Source of the DNA: Olavius algarvensis Delta 4 endosymbiont
Lineage (GTDB): Bacteria > Desulfobacterota > Desulfobacteria > Desulfobacterales > CAJINA01
NCBI GenBank assembly: GCA_905176665.1
Contig: CAJINA010000209.1
Span: 1-57,952 of the forward strand
Direction: 5' to 3'
DNA: 57,952 bases
The notes beneath the pieces are model-generated. The model searched no databases. It had not been told where the DNA came from and saw only the letters and a list, made by a program, of their open reading frames with translations. Below are positions 35,464 to 44,703 of the stretch, in pieces. Position 1 is the first letter of the stretch, and each line of letters opens with the position of its first letter. A program made the position numbers and the translations under genes.

Positions 35464-35970
35464 TCACGGATTGATGCAGGTACAATCCGCGGGAACTGTT
35501 CCCGAAGTTTCACTGATAACCAGTTTAACAGCGCCTTGTCTGACGATACGGCTGGCAACCGGTGTAAACGCATCGTTGGCGCCCAGCAGCTTCGAAATTG
35601 TAAAGACCAGACCAAAGCCGAGCATTAGGCCGATTGCGCCAAATAAAAGCACACTGCCGGTCTCGGACATAGACACGATTTCTTTCACATTGACCCCTAT
35701 GATAGCCCCCACCAGGAGACCGATCACCGGCAGCAGGTAGATGACTGCCAAACCGCCCAGCAGTTTGCCAGTACTTACATCTATGGCAACGATATCACCG
35801 GGTTCGGCTCCAATCCGATTGATGACGGTCGTGGTTAATTTTTGGGGCGCTTGGGCGGTGTGGCAGCTGCTGGCAGACGAACAGGAGCCGCAGCCGCCTT
35901 GTTTGTCAGCCACCACGTCAGCCCGGCTGCCGGGCAGGGTGCGAATGACGATTCCGGTTTTATTAGCCAT
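35464..35970 (-). CDS. rseC: RseC/MucC-family membrane protein
   Basis: The 168-residue protein has an N-terminal cytoplasmic part with a Cys motif (GGCGSCSSASSCH), then two hydrophobic helices (GLAVIYLLPVIGLLVGAIIG and SVLLFGAIGLMLGFGLVF) as in RseC. A second Cys pair ends the protein (DCTC). RseC-family proteins work with Rnf or SoxR-reducing systems and with sigma-E signalling. The RnfABCDGE genes are not in this window. It overlaps the upstream TlpA-like gene by 8 bases, so the two form one operon. Confidence 0.82.
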   Translation of the reverse strand: MANKTGIVIRTLPGSRADVVADKQGGCGSCSSASSCHTAQAPQKLTTTVINRIGAEPGDIVAIDVSTGKLLGGLAVIYLLPVIGLLVGAIIGVNVKEIVSMSETGSVLLFGAIGLMLGFGLVFTISKLLGANDAFTPVASRIVRQGAVKLVISETSGTVPADCTCINP

Positions 35971-36601
35971 TTTTTTCTTCCTTATAAAGATGCTCTTTGC
36001 GCTTTTGCAGGAACGCTTGTATCAGGGCCGTTGCCTGCTCCACCTCGATATGAAACTGATTGTAAATCACAGTCCCGTGATGGTCAATGATGACGGTCCA
36101 GGGTGTTCCGCCGGACCGATAATTGCGCATGGTGGCTGGTATGCGATTTGTTGCCGGGTTGCCTGCATCATGGGCCATGGGGATGCGAAGGCCGTACTTA
36201 CGCTGGCTTTCTCTCAGTTTACCGGGGGTATTGATATGAAAGCCCTCAAACACTGTCTGGATGGCCACAAAAACCACATTCGGATTGTCCCCAAAACGCT
36301 CGGTCAGGGCTTTGATGGTAGGAAAACCATGGGACTGGCAGCCCGGACACCACGCTTGGAAAAAATACATGTAGATAATCTTACCCCTTAGCTCTGAGAA
36401 TCTCAGCGGGGTTCTGTCTCTTCCATTACCATCGATCCAGCCATCCAATTCGAGTTCCGGAGCTGTTCGTCCACGTATGCCGTATTGGTCATCGGCCAAT
36501 GTAGTACGACCAATTGCCAGTATCGACATGAGCATTAGGACGAGCAGAATAACACCCTGCCTTCGGGGAAAGTTGGGCAAATAAGTCTTGGAACCCATCA
36601 C
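35963..36601 (-). CDS. TlpA/ResA-like membrane-anchored thioredoxin
   Basis: A 212-residue protein with an N-terminal hydrophobic anchor or signal (GVILLVLMLMSILAIG), then an AhpC/TSA-TlpA fold. The active site is WCPGC in YFFQAWCPGCQSHG, with the cis-Pro loop GGTPWTVIIDHHG. It faces the periplasm and would reduce or exchange disulfides, for example in cytochrome c maturation. Pro-Gly between the Cys is more oxidising-type spacing than TlpA's usual Pro-x. It is cotranscribed with rseC. Confidence 0.83.
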   Translation of the reverse strand: MMGSKTYLPNFPRRQGVILLVLMLMSILAIGRTTLADDQYGIRGRTAPELELDGWIDGNGRDRTPLRFSELRGKIIYMYFFQAWCPGCQSHGFPTIKALTERFGDNPNVVFVAIQTVFEGFHINTPGKLRESQRKYGLRIPMAHDAGNPATNRIPATMRNYRSGGTPWTVIIDHHGTVIYNQFHIEVEQATALIQAFLQKRKEHLYKEEKNG

Positions 36602-37243
36602 CTCTCCAGTTTTTTTAGGCTCGACAAATTAGTAGTCGTAAACCTTATGCAAACCTTACTATTTATAAGTCAGCTATTCACATGAAGCCGGCAATTGAAA
36701 TCCGGCTAACCCGGCAGCCTTCCCAGTTACCCACCAACGGAGGTCGGATTTGCATTGTGCCAATAAACAAAATTAATTAAATCCATCACGGCATCGGTTG
36801 TTGCAAACTATACCCTTTAACTAAAGTATAAGCATTTGGATCGGTTTGGCTACGGGCTTGGTTGGGGGGCAGCACCGAACCCGGCAATGAATCGACTTTG
36901 AATTAATAATGATTTGGGTTCTACTCGTTTTCCGGCATGGATGTGAGCGCGCTGATTTGGCGGGGGCCTTATGCGGGTGTACACCCATTCCAAAAACATT
37001 TTGTTAATTAGGTTTCAGTATGTTATGAGACTTGTATCTTCCCCGCGTTTATCGGGCCAAAGTTGCAGGCCTGCTAATTTAAAAAGAGATCTAATCGGCA
37101 CTAGCGGTCGAGATAGAGCCGTTATATACCATTCAAATAGGATCGCTTGGTTTACCCGCTATTGCCTCCAGCTACTCCGCCTGCTATCATAGGCGGCAAC
37201 TGCCGATTAAGCGTACCCGTGTTATGTATCTTAAGGTATCGAT
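36602..37243. other. Gene-free stretch before the response regulator-cyclase
   Basis: About 640 bases with no convincing open frame in either strand. No repeat or strong hairpin is recognised. It should hold the promoters for the TlpA-rseC operon and for the cyclase gene. Confidence 0.5.
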
Positions 37244-38353
37244 ATGCCGGATGACCGATATTCCATACTGGTAGTCGACGATGTCAGATTGGACAGGGAG
37301 ATTCTCAAAAAATTCCTGACGAAGATGGGCTTCTTTGTCCGCTGTGTGGAAGATGGAATGGAGGCCTTGGAGATCTTAAATACCGAACCGTTCGACCTGG
37401 TATTATTAGATATCGTGATGCCGAGAATGTACGGCACGCGTGTGTTGGAAATCATTCGATCAAATCCGCGGTTGAATTACATGCCGGTGTTGATGATGAC
37501 TTCAATCAGCGATACCGAGCATGTTGCCCGCTGCATAGAGATCGGTGCCGAAGACTACCTCATAAAGCCCCATAATAAAACCCTCCTCAAAGCAAGGATT
37601 TACAATTGCATCCAAAAGAAGAAACTGCATGAACAGGAGAAACTGTTCATAAGAAAAATAGAAGAAGAGAAGCAGATGTCGGATCGGTTGCTGACGCGCA
37701 TCATGCCGAAGGCCATCGCGGATAAGTTGAAAAAGGGACAGCGAATTATCGTTGACTATTTTTCCGAAGTTACGGTCATGTTTTCAGATATTGTTGGTTA
37801 CACGAAGATGTCCACCGCCCTGCCTGAAGATGAGTTGATAAAGCTCCTGCACTCGATATACAGCAGTTTTGATGAACTGACCTTTAGGCACGGCCTGGAG
37901 AAAATAAAAACTATTGGTGATTCATACATGGTGGTCGGCGGCATACCGGATCATTTCGACTATCACGCGGAGGCGATAGCCAACATGGCTTTGGAAATGA
38001 AAGCGATCCTTAAACAATACCGCACCTCGGCAGGTAAAGCCATCTCTATGCGAATTGGTATCAACACCGGGCCGGTTCGGGTGGGGATCATCGGTACCCG
38101 CAAGTTTTCTTATGACCTGTGGGGGGATACGGTCAACATTGCCAGCCGGATGGAGTCCCATGGATTGCCGGACCAGATTCATGTCACCCACTCCAGCAGC
38201 AAATATTTACAGGACAAGTTCGTGCTTGAACAACGGAATAAAAAGGTCCATGTCAAAGGTGTCGGCCCGATGACCACTTATTTCTTGACTGGTCGGAAAA
38301 ATAAAGCCTCTATGATCGCAGATCGCCGACGAGCGCAGGGATTGACGACCTAA
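37244..38353 (+). CDS. Response regulator-class III adenylate cyclase
   Basis: The 369-residue protein has a receiver domain (residues 5-125) with acidic DD at 12-13, phosphorylatable Asp56 in LVLLDIVMP and Lys108. A coiled linker follows. The cyclase homology domain (175-345) has metal ligands Asp182 (VMFSDIVGYT) and Asp226 (TIGDSYM). Substrate-specifying Lys222 and Asp291 (FSYDLWGDTVNIASRM) are those of adenylate cyclases, and transition-state Asn298 and Arg302 are kept. So cAMP production is predicted when phosphorylated by an unlinked histidine kinase. No kinase is nearby. Confidence 0.9.
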   Translation: MPDDRYSILVVDDVRLDREILKKFLTKMGFFVRCVEDGMEALEILNTEPFDLVLLDIVMPRMYGTRVLEIIRSNPRLNYMPVLMMTSISDTEHVARCIEIGAEDYLIKPHNKTLLKARIYNCIQKKKLHEQEKLFIRKIEEEKQMSDRLLTRIMPKAIADKLKKGQRIIVDYFSEVTVMFSDIVGYTKMSTALPEDELIKLLHSIYSSFDELTFRHGLEKIKTIGDSYMVVGGIPDHFDYHAEAIANMALEMKAILKQYRTSAGKAISMRIGINTGPVRVGIIGTRKFSYDLWGDTVNIASRMESHGLPDQIHVTHSSSKYLQDKFVLEQRNKKVHVKGVGPMTTYFLTGRKNKASMIADRRRAQGLTT

Positions 38354-38517
38354 TATCGAGCGGAAACGAAAGAAGCTGCAGGGGGTCCAGCCGGCCCCAG
38401 ACAGGGGCGGCTACTATGGTCTACCGGTACCCATGCGGATATGATGCCAGCCCCCAGGGGGGATCGCAAGGGTCCCGACATGCCGCGCCCGCTCAAAACC
38501 AGGGCAAGCTATCCATC

Positions 38518-38805
38518 CTATTCAGCCTTCTTGATCAAGGTCCTGGCATCATTTAGATGTTCGGCCATCTGATCCACCGATATGACCTTTGGGTCGTAGG
38601 TCACGGTGTTAATCTCTTTAAATCCACGAAACCCACGGGTAACCTCTTTTACGCCGGGCCGTCCATCCAGGGCGGATTTACCGACATCATATCAGGTGAC
38701 ATAGAAGGTGGCTTCTTCCAGTTGCGGCTGCTGGGCAGCGGCCGTTCCGAACAAGGTTAATATCGCCAGGCCAACAACGGTGTATATGATCAGATGAGTT
38801 TTCAT
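38518..38805 (-). CDS. Probable secreted selenoprotein, MerP/HMA-like
   Basis: A 95-residue product is read if the TGA at 38692-38694 encodes selenocysteine (residue 38). TCCTCC (38811-38816) gives a perfect GGAGGA ribosome binding site 5 bases before ATG 38805. Residues 1-24 are a signal peptide ending AAA. The mature part fits a heavy-metal-associated ferredoxin-like fold: ATFYVT-U-YDVGKSAL, then GRPGVKEVTRGFRGF, EINTVTYDPKVIS and a last helix MAEHLNDA. Sec would sit where HMA/MerP proteins have the first Cys of their metal motif. The frame continues 57 sensible codons past the TGA to a TAG. A small stem (CCGCC/GGACGG around UGGAU) lies about 20 bases after the UGA, in the usual SECIS place. 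A degraded gene is the alternative. Confidence 0.7.
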
Positions 38806-38960
38806 CGGAATCCTCCTTAGCTTATAGCAGCGTCGCTTATTTTCACGTTTTCTCGTGCGATATGCAGGGGTCCCGGAATCGTGTACCTACCGGTAGCCCA
38901 TAATATATACATTCGAATGGGAATTGCACCCCTTAAAGGCACTCTGGCTGGGGCCGGGTA

Positions 38961-38988
38961 GCGGCGAAGCCGCAATGGGGAATACCCC
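38961..38988 (-). terminator. Tandem hairpins after the MetE-like gene
   Basis: GCGGC-GAA-GCCGC (38961-38973) and GGGG-AATA-CCCC (38977-38988) are two adjacent GC-rich hairpins immediately after the stop of the MetE-like gene. There is no T-tract. Confidence 0.4.
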
Positions 38989-38990
38989 GT

Positions 38991-40019
38991 CTAGGCCATT
39001 GTTTGACGGACGAGGGCGGCCCCGGCGCTCAGGGCTTTTAGTTTCTCAACGGCTACCTGGCGGCCCAGGGGAACCATGCCGCAGTTGGTGCAGGGAAAGA
39101 GCTTTTCAGGCTGCACATACTCAAGCGCCTTGTGTAAAGTGGCGGCCACTTCCTCCGGGGTTTCGATTTGGTCGGTGGTGACATCAATGGCGCCGACCAG
39201 AACGTCTTTGCCTTTCAGCAGATCTATCAATTCGATGGGTACCTGGGAGTTGTGGCACTCCAGGGATACCTGGTCGATTTTTGATTTCTGGAGGAGGGGG
39301 AAGGTCTCCTCGTACTGACGCCACTCAGACCCCAGGGTCTTTTTCCACTCGGTATTCTGCTTGATACCATAGCCATAGCAGATGTGAACGGCCGTCTTGC
39401 AGGGCAGGCCTTCCGCTGCTCGCTCGAGGGTTTCGATGCCGTAGTCCCGCACCTCATCAAAAAAGACATTGAACGCCGGTTCGTCGAACTGAATGACATC
39501 GATGCCGGCTGCCGCGATCTCGCGCGCTTCCGCGTTCAAAATCCTGGCGAACGCAGCGGCGAGTTTTGGACGGCTGTGGTAATAATCATCGTAGAGGGTA
39601 TCCACCATGGTCATGGGGCCGGGCAGAGTGAATTTCGTCTGCCGTTGGGTTTGAGAACGCAGGAAACGAGCGTTTTCGACATAGATCGGTTCCTGGCGTT
39701 CTACCGCCCCGGTAACAACCGGTACCTGGGCGTCGTACCGGTCGCGAATACGCATGGTGCGGGACTGTTGGAAATCTACCCCGGCAAGGCGCTCAATAAA
39801 GGTGGTGACAAAATGCCGGCGGGTCTGTTCGCCGTCACTCACGATGTCGATCCCGGCCATTTCCTGGTCGCGCAATACCAGGCGGACAGCGTCTTCCTGG
39901 CCTTCCTTCAAAAGTGCCCCTTCCAAGCGCCAGGGAGACCAGAGTTTCAAAGGCTCAGACAGCCAGGCGGGTTTGGGCAGGCTGCCGGTAATGGTTGTTT
40001 GTAGATTAGCATGTGGCAT
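38991..40019 (-). CDS. Core-MetE methionine synthase family protein
   Basis: From ATG 40019 (AGGAGT upstream) the product has 342 residues, the size of the MetE C-terminal domain alone. It starts with TTITGSLPKP and has GIDIVSDGEQTRRHF, LPGPMTM and IDVIQFDEPAF. Zinc ligands appear as VHICYGYG (His, Cys), SLECHNS (Glu) and PCTNCGM (Cys). Stand-alone core-MetE proteins (Mes-type) transfer a methyl group to homocysteine without methyl-folate, some taking it from a corrinoid protein. The methyl donor here is unknown. The frame extends to 40061, but those residues are unlike the family. Confidence 0.85.
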   Translation of the reverse strand: MPHANLQTTITGSLPKPAWLSEPLKLWSPWRLEGALLKEGQEDAVRLVLRDQEMAGIDIVSDGEQTRRHFVTTFIERLAGVDFQQSRTMRIRDRYDAQVPVVTGAVERQEPIYVENARFLRSQTQRQTKFTLPGPMTMVDTLYDDYYHSRPKLAAAFARILNAEAREIAAAGIDVIQFDEPAFNVFFDEVRDYGIETLERAAEGLPCKTAVHICYGYGIKQNTEWKKTLGSEWRQYEETFPLLQKSKIDQVSLECHNSQVPIELIDLLKGKDVLVGAIDVTTDQIETPEEVAATLHKALEYVQPEKLFPCTNCGMVPLGRQVAVEKLKALSAGAALVRQTMA

Positions 40020-40277
40020 ACGAGTACTCCTGACGGCTATATGGGTTATGGTGATTAGCAATAGTAATCAGTTTTACCACTAAAATCCACCATGCGTTCG
40101 ACGGGCTAATGAGTAGGTTCCAGAAAGGCTTGCTAAAGGGTCGTTAGCGAATCTAAATAGGCAGACTCTTAAATGAGGGACAATTCCCCGCATTTATTTA
40201 CGGGAAGCCTTCCATCTTGTGAAAAAATAATGAATCTGCGTATACTTGTTAATTAAAACCCGAAAAGGAGACGGCGC

Positions 40278-40817
40278 ATGTATAGAAAACTCCTATTATT
40301 GATAGCAGTGTTGTTTATCGTTAGCGGGCTTATTGTAAGTTGCAGCGGAGAGGCCTATCAGCCCATACCGAAAGCGGATGCCGTTGCGGTGCTGATGCCC
40401 ACGGCCGGAAATACAATTTCAGGCTCTGTCATTTTCGCTAAAACAGGACAGGTTATGCGGGTCATTGCCGAAGTGTCCAACCTGTCACCCGGTTCACATG
40501 GATTCCATATCCACGCGTTCGGAGACTGCCGGGCATCGGACGGCTCCTCGGCTGGTGGTCATTTCAATCCGGATAATAGTTCTCATGGTGCCCCAAATGC
40601 CGATCCCCGCCATGTTGGCGACCTGGGCAATATTGTGGCCGATGAATCCGGGGCAGGTAAATTGGATATCCTTGTTGCCGGACCTGACCTGAAAGGAACT
40701 AACAGTATTATCGGCCGCAGTGTCATTGTGCATGCAGATCCAGATGATATGAAGACGCAGCCTACCGGTAAGGCCGGTGCGCGGCTCGCCTGCGGCGTGA
40801 TAGGGATTGCCAGATAA
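40278..40817 (+). CDS. sodC: Cu/Zn superoxide dismutase, lipoprotein
   Basis: The 179-residue product has a lipoprotein signal with lipobox ending VSC (Cys22). The SodC domain has copper and zinc ligands in HGFHIHAFGDC, GGHFNPDNSSHGAPN and DPRHVGDLGN, and the C-terminal GKAGARLACGVIGIA with the disulfide Cys. It removes superoxide outside the cytoplasm; in an anaerobe this protects against brief oxygen contact. AAGGAGACGGCGC precedes the ATG. It is divergent from the MetE-like gene. Confidence 0.93.
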   Translation: MYRKLLLLIAVLFIVSGLIVSCSGEAYQPIPKADAVAVLMPTAGNTISGSVIFAKTGQVMRVIAEVSNLSPGSHGFHIHAFGDCRASDGSSAGGHFNPDNSSHGAPNADPRHVGDLGNIVADESGAGKLDILVAGPDLKGTNSIIGRSVIVHADPDDMKTQPTGKAGARLACGVIGIAR

Positions 40818-40884
40818 ACTCGGCCGTGATGACACCATCCGGACAATTATAGTTCGTTTCTCTATACCCCAAGGGGAGCTTTGG

Positions 40885-41327
40885 ATGCTGGGGGCCATTG
40901 CCGGAGATATGATCGGGGCGCCCTACGAGCGTATCTCGACGAAAAGCAAAGATTTCAATGCCGTTGTCTCCGAATTTACGGACGATACGGTGCTGACAGT
41001 TGCAGTTGCAGATTGGATCCTGAACGACACGGACTGTGCTGCTACAATAAAGGCATTCGCCCGCAAATATTATAAGCTACCCTATGGCGGATCGAGGCCA
41101 CCATCGTCAACGTTTTAAAAGTAGCCGACAAAAAAGGCTGGACTTCCGTAGCGTTCCCCGCAATCAGCACCGGGATATTCGGCGTTCCGAAAGAGGTTTG
41201 TGCGGCCGCCTTTAGAAATGCGGTACCGACATACTGGGATATAAATCCGGAAAGCAACATTGCATTGATATGGTTATGTTTGACCGCGGATGATTGTGGG
41301 GCTTTTGCAGAAGTGTTAACATTATAA
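40885..41327 (+). pseudogene. Deletion chimera of an ADP-ribosylglycohydrolase and a macrodomain
   Basis: ATG 40885 starts a DraG/ARH-type protein: MLGAIAGDMIGAPYERISTK, then FTDDTVLTVAVADW (Mg ligands) and KLPYGGS. At about 41086 the homology stops, and after a frame change (frame of 41091) the sequence becomes the C-terminal half of a macrodomain: NVLKVADKKGWTSVAFPAIS, TGIFGVPKEVCAAAF, and ends at 41327. The normal ARH remainder (some 200 residues) and the macrodomain N-half are gone. Thus a deletion joined two ADP-ribose-processing genes. The first part alone would run to a stop at 41118. No function is expected. Confidence 0.75.
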
Positions 41328-41455
41328 AGTTTGCGGGTTTCCAAGTTGTGGGAGCGGCAGCTTGCCGCGAACAAGTATTCACAGACTCAGTTATCACGGC
41401 AAACCGCCGCTCTTGTAAAAAACTTTTCGATTGAATTTAAGCAAGAAGACATCCA

Positions 41456-42145
41456 ATGGGTAACCAAACCTACTATTCAGATTTAATACGGGACATCCGG
41501 GCAGCACAGGGCATGGCGTTGCCGGGGAACCTGCTCAGCAACACCCCGCAAAGAACCGGCGCTGAGTTCAATCCCAACACCTATCTGGATATTCTCACCC
41601 ACCTGTCACTCTTGGAAGGATTCGCGCTTGATTTTACGTACGACTACCAGGAAGGCCTGGGCGGCCATCCCTGCCTTTACGCCCGCCCGACGCATAACGC
41701 CCCTTTTGAAACCATGACCGAACATTCGGCCTGGGAACGAAAACACAACGTGTCTGATTTCCTGGTTTCAGATGGCACTGCCGAGAGCTTTTTTGAATTG
41801 GTGGTTTTTCGGGAGGTGGCCAATCAATTTTATCTCTATTGGCATGCAGCCTACAATGACTTGCGCATCATCACGGCCAAGGAAGAGATTTTCAAGATTG
41901 TATCGACTCTGGACGAACTAGGTCCGGTCCGGTTCGACCCGGTGCAGGCCGAGATTGCCATGGCCCTTGACCCGGAGCCCCGGATCGAACTAACGGAGAC
42001 ATCCGCCGGTGTCGTTTACTGCTCATTTACCCAATGGGGCGGATTCTGTATTCAACAAGAGGTGTTTAGCAAGGTGCATCCGCATTTGCTGCTGTGTTCG
42101 GAGGTATTACAGACTGCTAAATACAATTGTGGGATTGTTTTTTGA
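41456..42145 (+). CDS. Unknown 229-residue protein
   Basis: A soluble acidic protein, opening MGNQTYYSDLIRDIRAAQGM, with aromatic-rich segments (FALDFTYDYQEGLGGHPCLY, FYLYWHAAYNDLRII). The C-terminus has SAGVVYCSFTQWGGF. I do not recognise a family. It is flanked by a decayed gene and by a frameshifted gene, in a region of orphan genes. The start is the first ATG of the frame; the ribosome binding site (AAGAAG) is weak. Confidence 0.6.
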   Translation: MGNQTYYSDLIRDIRAAQGMALPGNLLSNTPQRTGAEFNPNTYLDILTHLSLLEGFALDFTYDYQEGLGGHPCLYARPTHNAPFETMTEHSAWERKHNVSDFLVSDGTAESFFELVVFREVANQFYLYWHAAYNDLRIITAKEEIFKIVSTLDELGPVRFDPVQAEIAMALDPEPRIELTETSAGVVYCSFTQWGGFCIQQEVFSKVHPHLLLCSEVLQTAKYNCGIVF

Positions 42146-42266
42146 CTTATTGGGGTTGTTGAGCGGTAAAAATGAAAAACCGGATAGTGATTTTTCAACC
42201 TATCACTACCCGGTAAAATATTTATCGTTCTGGTCGTTTATACAGAGACCGGTCCGTTAATCTTGG

Positions 42267-42664
42267 TTAATTAACGCATACTTTCCCGGAGACCTGCGCA
42301 CCGTCGACCACGCAAGCGAGATAAGCCTCAACCCCGCCGTTACGTATAAAGTTAGCATCCGCTGTGTTTACCTCGTTCTGGGTTGTTCCTTTAGAGAACG
42401 ATCCGGAAGCGACCAGCGCGCCATTGTAAGGACTCGCGGCAAACGCGACATCCTCAGACGAAATCACCTCCCAGGATGCTCTGGTTTCATTGGTGCTCGC
42501 GGAGGAGCCGGCAGACCATATATCAGTGATGAATGTAGCGTCAGCACCATCGACCACGCCGAGTCCCGAGTTTTCCTCGCCTGCAAAGAGGGCATTGCCG
42601 ACCAGCAGGGAAAAAGCCAGGATTCCGACCAGGGCGATTGCTGTTTTTTAGTTATTTTATTCAT
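42267..42664 (-). pseudogene. Small secreted protein with a frameshift in a poly-A run
   Basis: AAGGAG 8 bases before ATG 42664 and the first codons MNKITKK point to a real gene, but the frame then goes wrong. If one A is added to the A6 run near 42640, the reading becomes TAIALVGILAFSLLVGNALF-AGEE, a clear signal peptide, and continues to a 130-residue secreted protein ending GAQVSGKVCVN at 42267. The mature part (ADATFITDIWSAGSSAS, NGALVASGSFSKG) is Ser/Ala-rich with two Cys near the end. The family is unknown. Either a sequencing or slippage error, or a recent loss. Confidence 0.65.
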
Positions 42665-42771
42665 GATTAACTCCTTATCCAGGCCTAATAGCCATTTTTT
42701 TCAGGTTAACGTCTCGGGGAAGGGTGAAACGCTAAAGTTGCTGTTTGTTGGCCGGGCAGCTCTTGAAAACC

Positions 42772-43068
42772 TTACGCGATAATACTGAACACCTTGCGGG
42801 CTTCCTTAAGCGTTCCTTTTTTTGCCCTCGCGACCAGGAACTTACCGCGCCTTTCGGTGGTAATCAGATCGGCATTGGTCAGTTCCTTCAGGTGATGCGA
42901 TACGGTTGGGGCTCCAATATTCAGCGATTCCATAATATCGGAAACGAAGCATCCCCTGGCACTGGCTTTGAAATCCTTCTCAGCGTGCCTGGCAACCTCC
43001 AGGTACATCTCAAGACGTTTCTGGTGGGAAAGCGCCTTCAGGACTTTGGCCAGCTTTTTTGTTTTCAT
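42772..43068 (-). CDS. ArsR/SmtB-family transcriptional regulator
   Basis: The 98-residue protein (ATG 43068; GAGG 9 bases upstream) has the ArsR winged helix: KVLKALSHQKRLEMYLEVAR, then CFVSDIMESLNIGAPTVSHHLKELTNADL and TERRGKFLVARA. The classic ArsR metal motif (ELCVCDL) is replaced by RGCFVSDIM, leaving one Cys, so metal sensing is uncertain. It is upstream of the small secreted protein gene on the same strand and might control it. Confidence 0.82.
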   Translation of the reverse strand: MKTKKLAKVLKALSHQKRLEMYLEVARHAEKDFKASARGCFVSDIMESLNIGAPTVSHHLKELTNADLITTERRGKFLVARAKKGTLKEARKVFSIIA

Positions 43069-43428
43069 ATCAGGTTGCCTCATGTTTAAATTTCGATAAC
43101 TTTCGAAATGAAATTAAGCCCGTACCGAATACCTGTCAACCGGCAAATGTAATATTTTTTGATTATGTATCAGATTGTCTGGCTAAGTAATTGTTTTGAT
43201 GTTGAAAATAAAGAAATTTTTTTAAGCACAGATTGACAATCGATTGCATTTAAGGTTAATACAAATGGCAGGGAGAAGAATCGGGCGGCGTAAATGAGAT
43301 AACGGTTTATGTTGATTTGCCCCCTCTTTACATTGCATTTCGTGAAATGCTTTTCAGACCCAATTTCGCGGTTAAGACCCTCGACCACATTCGTGACCCG
43401 CAACCTCCTCTGGAAGTAGGTGAACGTT

Positions 43429-44097
43429 ATGGTGCTTGGTACAGAATTTTGGGCGGTTACAGTCAAACGGCTTAAACGAACCGGCAAACACGCTGAAATA
43501 GTTGCGGTTACCAAACAGAACCTGCCCCTGCCCGGTACATTCAACGAAATGGCCGTCGCGTTGCGCAAACAGATTCGGGAAAGGCGCAAGGACAACAAGC
43601 GCTACAATGACCTGCTGCGGCAGCTCTACCACGCGGCGGTCTGGGAGAACTTCTTCGGGGATATCAACGCCCTGTGTCTGAGAGAGCAGGGCACTTCTTG
43701 CAAGGTTGTTGGCCGGTTCATACCCCGGATTAAATGTGATTACAAACTGATCGGCTATGAGCACCTGGACATACTGGGAGTTAACGACGTCAAATGGATT
43801 GTCGAAGCATGGGGTGAACCGCGAAATCACGCCCCGGCCCGCCAAATCAACCAGAAGCTGCATGAGCAGACCGTGGCCCGCTTTAATCTGGAAAAAGAAC
43901 GCGAGCTACGTGCGGCCGGGGAACTTTTCGGCGGCCAGCAATTGCCGCTTGTGGATTCTCAGGACGAGGTAAACCCGGAGCCTCAACCACAGCACGACAA
44001 TCCAGCAGTCGACTCCGGCAAACTAAGTCAGCGAAAACTGATCGTCGCCATCTTGATTGCAGCAGCATTGGGACTTGTCATTATCCTGGTTACCTGA
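43429..44097 (+). CDS. Unknown C-tail-anchored membrane protein
   Basis: The 222-residue product (ATG 43429; a GTG at 43420 is an alternative) is basic and helical for 160 residues, with an acidic linker (PEPQPQHDNPAVDSG) and one C-terminal transmembrane helix (KLIVAILIAAALGLVIILV). That predicts a tail-anchored cytoplasmic domain. No family is recognised. It overlaps or abuts the STAS-like gene downstream, suggesting coupling. Confidence 0.6.
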   Translation: MVLGTEFWAVTVKRLKRTGKHAEIVAVTKQNLPLPGTFNEMAVALRKQIRERRKDNKRYNDLLRQLYHAAVWENFFGDINALCLREQGTSCKVVGRFIPRIKCDYKLIGYEHLDILGVNDVKWIVEAWGEPRNHAPARQINQKLHEQTVARFNLEKERELRAAGELFGGQQLPLVDSQDEVNPEPQPQHDNPAVDSGKLSQRKLIVAILIAAALGLVIILVT

Positions 44098-44110
44098 AAA
44101 AGACAATAAA

Positions 44111-44509
44111 GTGACCTATACCCTGACCTATGATAAGCGCGGTTTCATTGCCCTGAAGTATTCCGGCTTCATTTCCCCCCCCGAGGCCCAAGAATCTTCG
44201 GTCAAAGCAATTGAAATGGCTGTCAAGCACGCTGTGAAGCTATACTTGGCAGACCATTCGGAGTCGGTGGTGGTGCTTCCCATTGAACAGGTTAACAACC
44301 TGATGGATAAACTCGCTGACCTTACGGAAGTCTCCCGGAACGCAAAACTGGCCACGGTGTTGCCTGCCGCTGGCGGACAGGCCCGGAAGGATTTGGAAAG
44401 TTTCATCACTATCGCTGCGAACCAGGGCTGGATTGTAGCAGCATTCAATACTCGACAGGAGGCAATCGACTGGTTGTTGGATCTAACTGATGGAGAGGCG
44501 TCGCCATAA
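44111..44509 (+). CDS. STAS/SpoIIAA-like domain protein
   Basis: The domain begins VTYTLTYDKRGFIALKYSGF and ends in a helix FNTRQEAIDWLLDL, the pattern of SpoIIAA-like STAS proteins (about 130 residues). I place the start at GTG 44111 (132 residues); an in-frame ATG at 44057 would overlap the previous gene by 41 bases. The regulatory Ser/Thr of anti-anti-sigma factors cannot be assigned with confidence. Likely a partner of the tail-anchored protein just upstream, or a stress or signalling protein. Confidence 0.55.
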   Translation: MTYTLTYDKRGFIALKYSGFISPPEAQESSVKAIEMAVKHAVKLYLADHSESVVVLPIEQVNNLMDKLADLTEVSRNAKLATVLPAAGGQARKDLESFITIAANQGWIVAAFNTRQEAIDWLLDLTDGEASP

Positions 44510-44703
44510 AATCAGAATGCAAAATTGACTGGTCCACCATAACACCCGCTATCCTCCTTACGACCCTGGAATGCAAACTGGCCGCGCAATGCATTAAAAT
44601 GTATCTGGTATTACACCCCGGACAATGGCAAACATCAATTGACCGGTTGTAACCTTGTGCACGTGAGTTGATTTAAATTTCTTAATTGGCTTGGGGAAGA
44701 CCA

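Noticed and set aside
38380..38990. Transposon-like inverted repeats around the selenoprotein gene
   Set aside because: CCGGCCCCAG and CTGGGGCCGG occur in inverted orientation on the two sides, but the shared part is only about 10 bases and no target duplication is visible.
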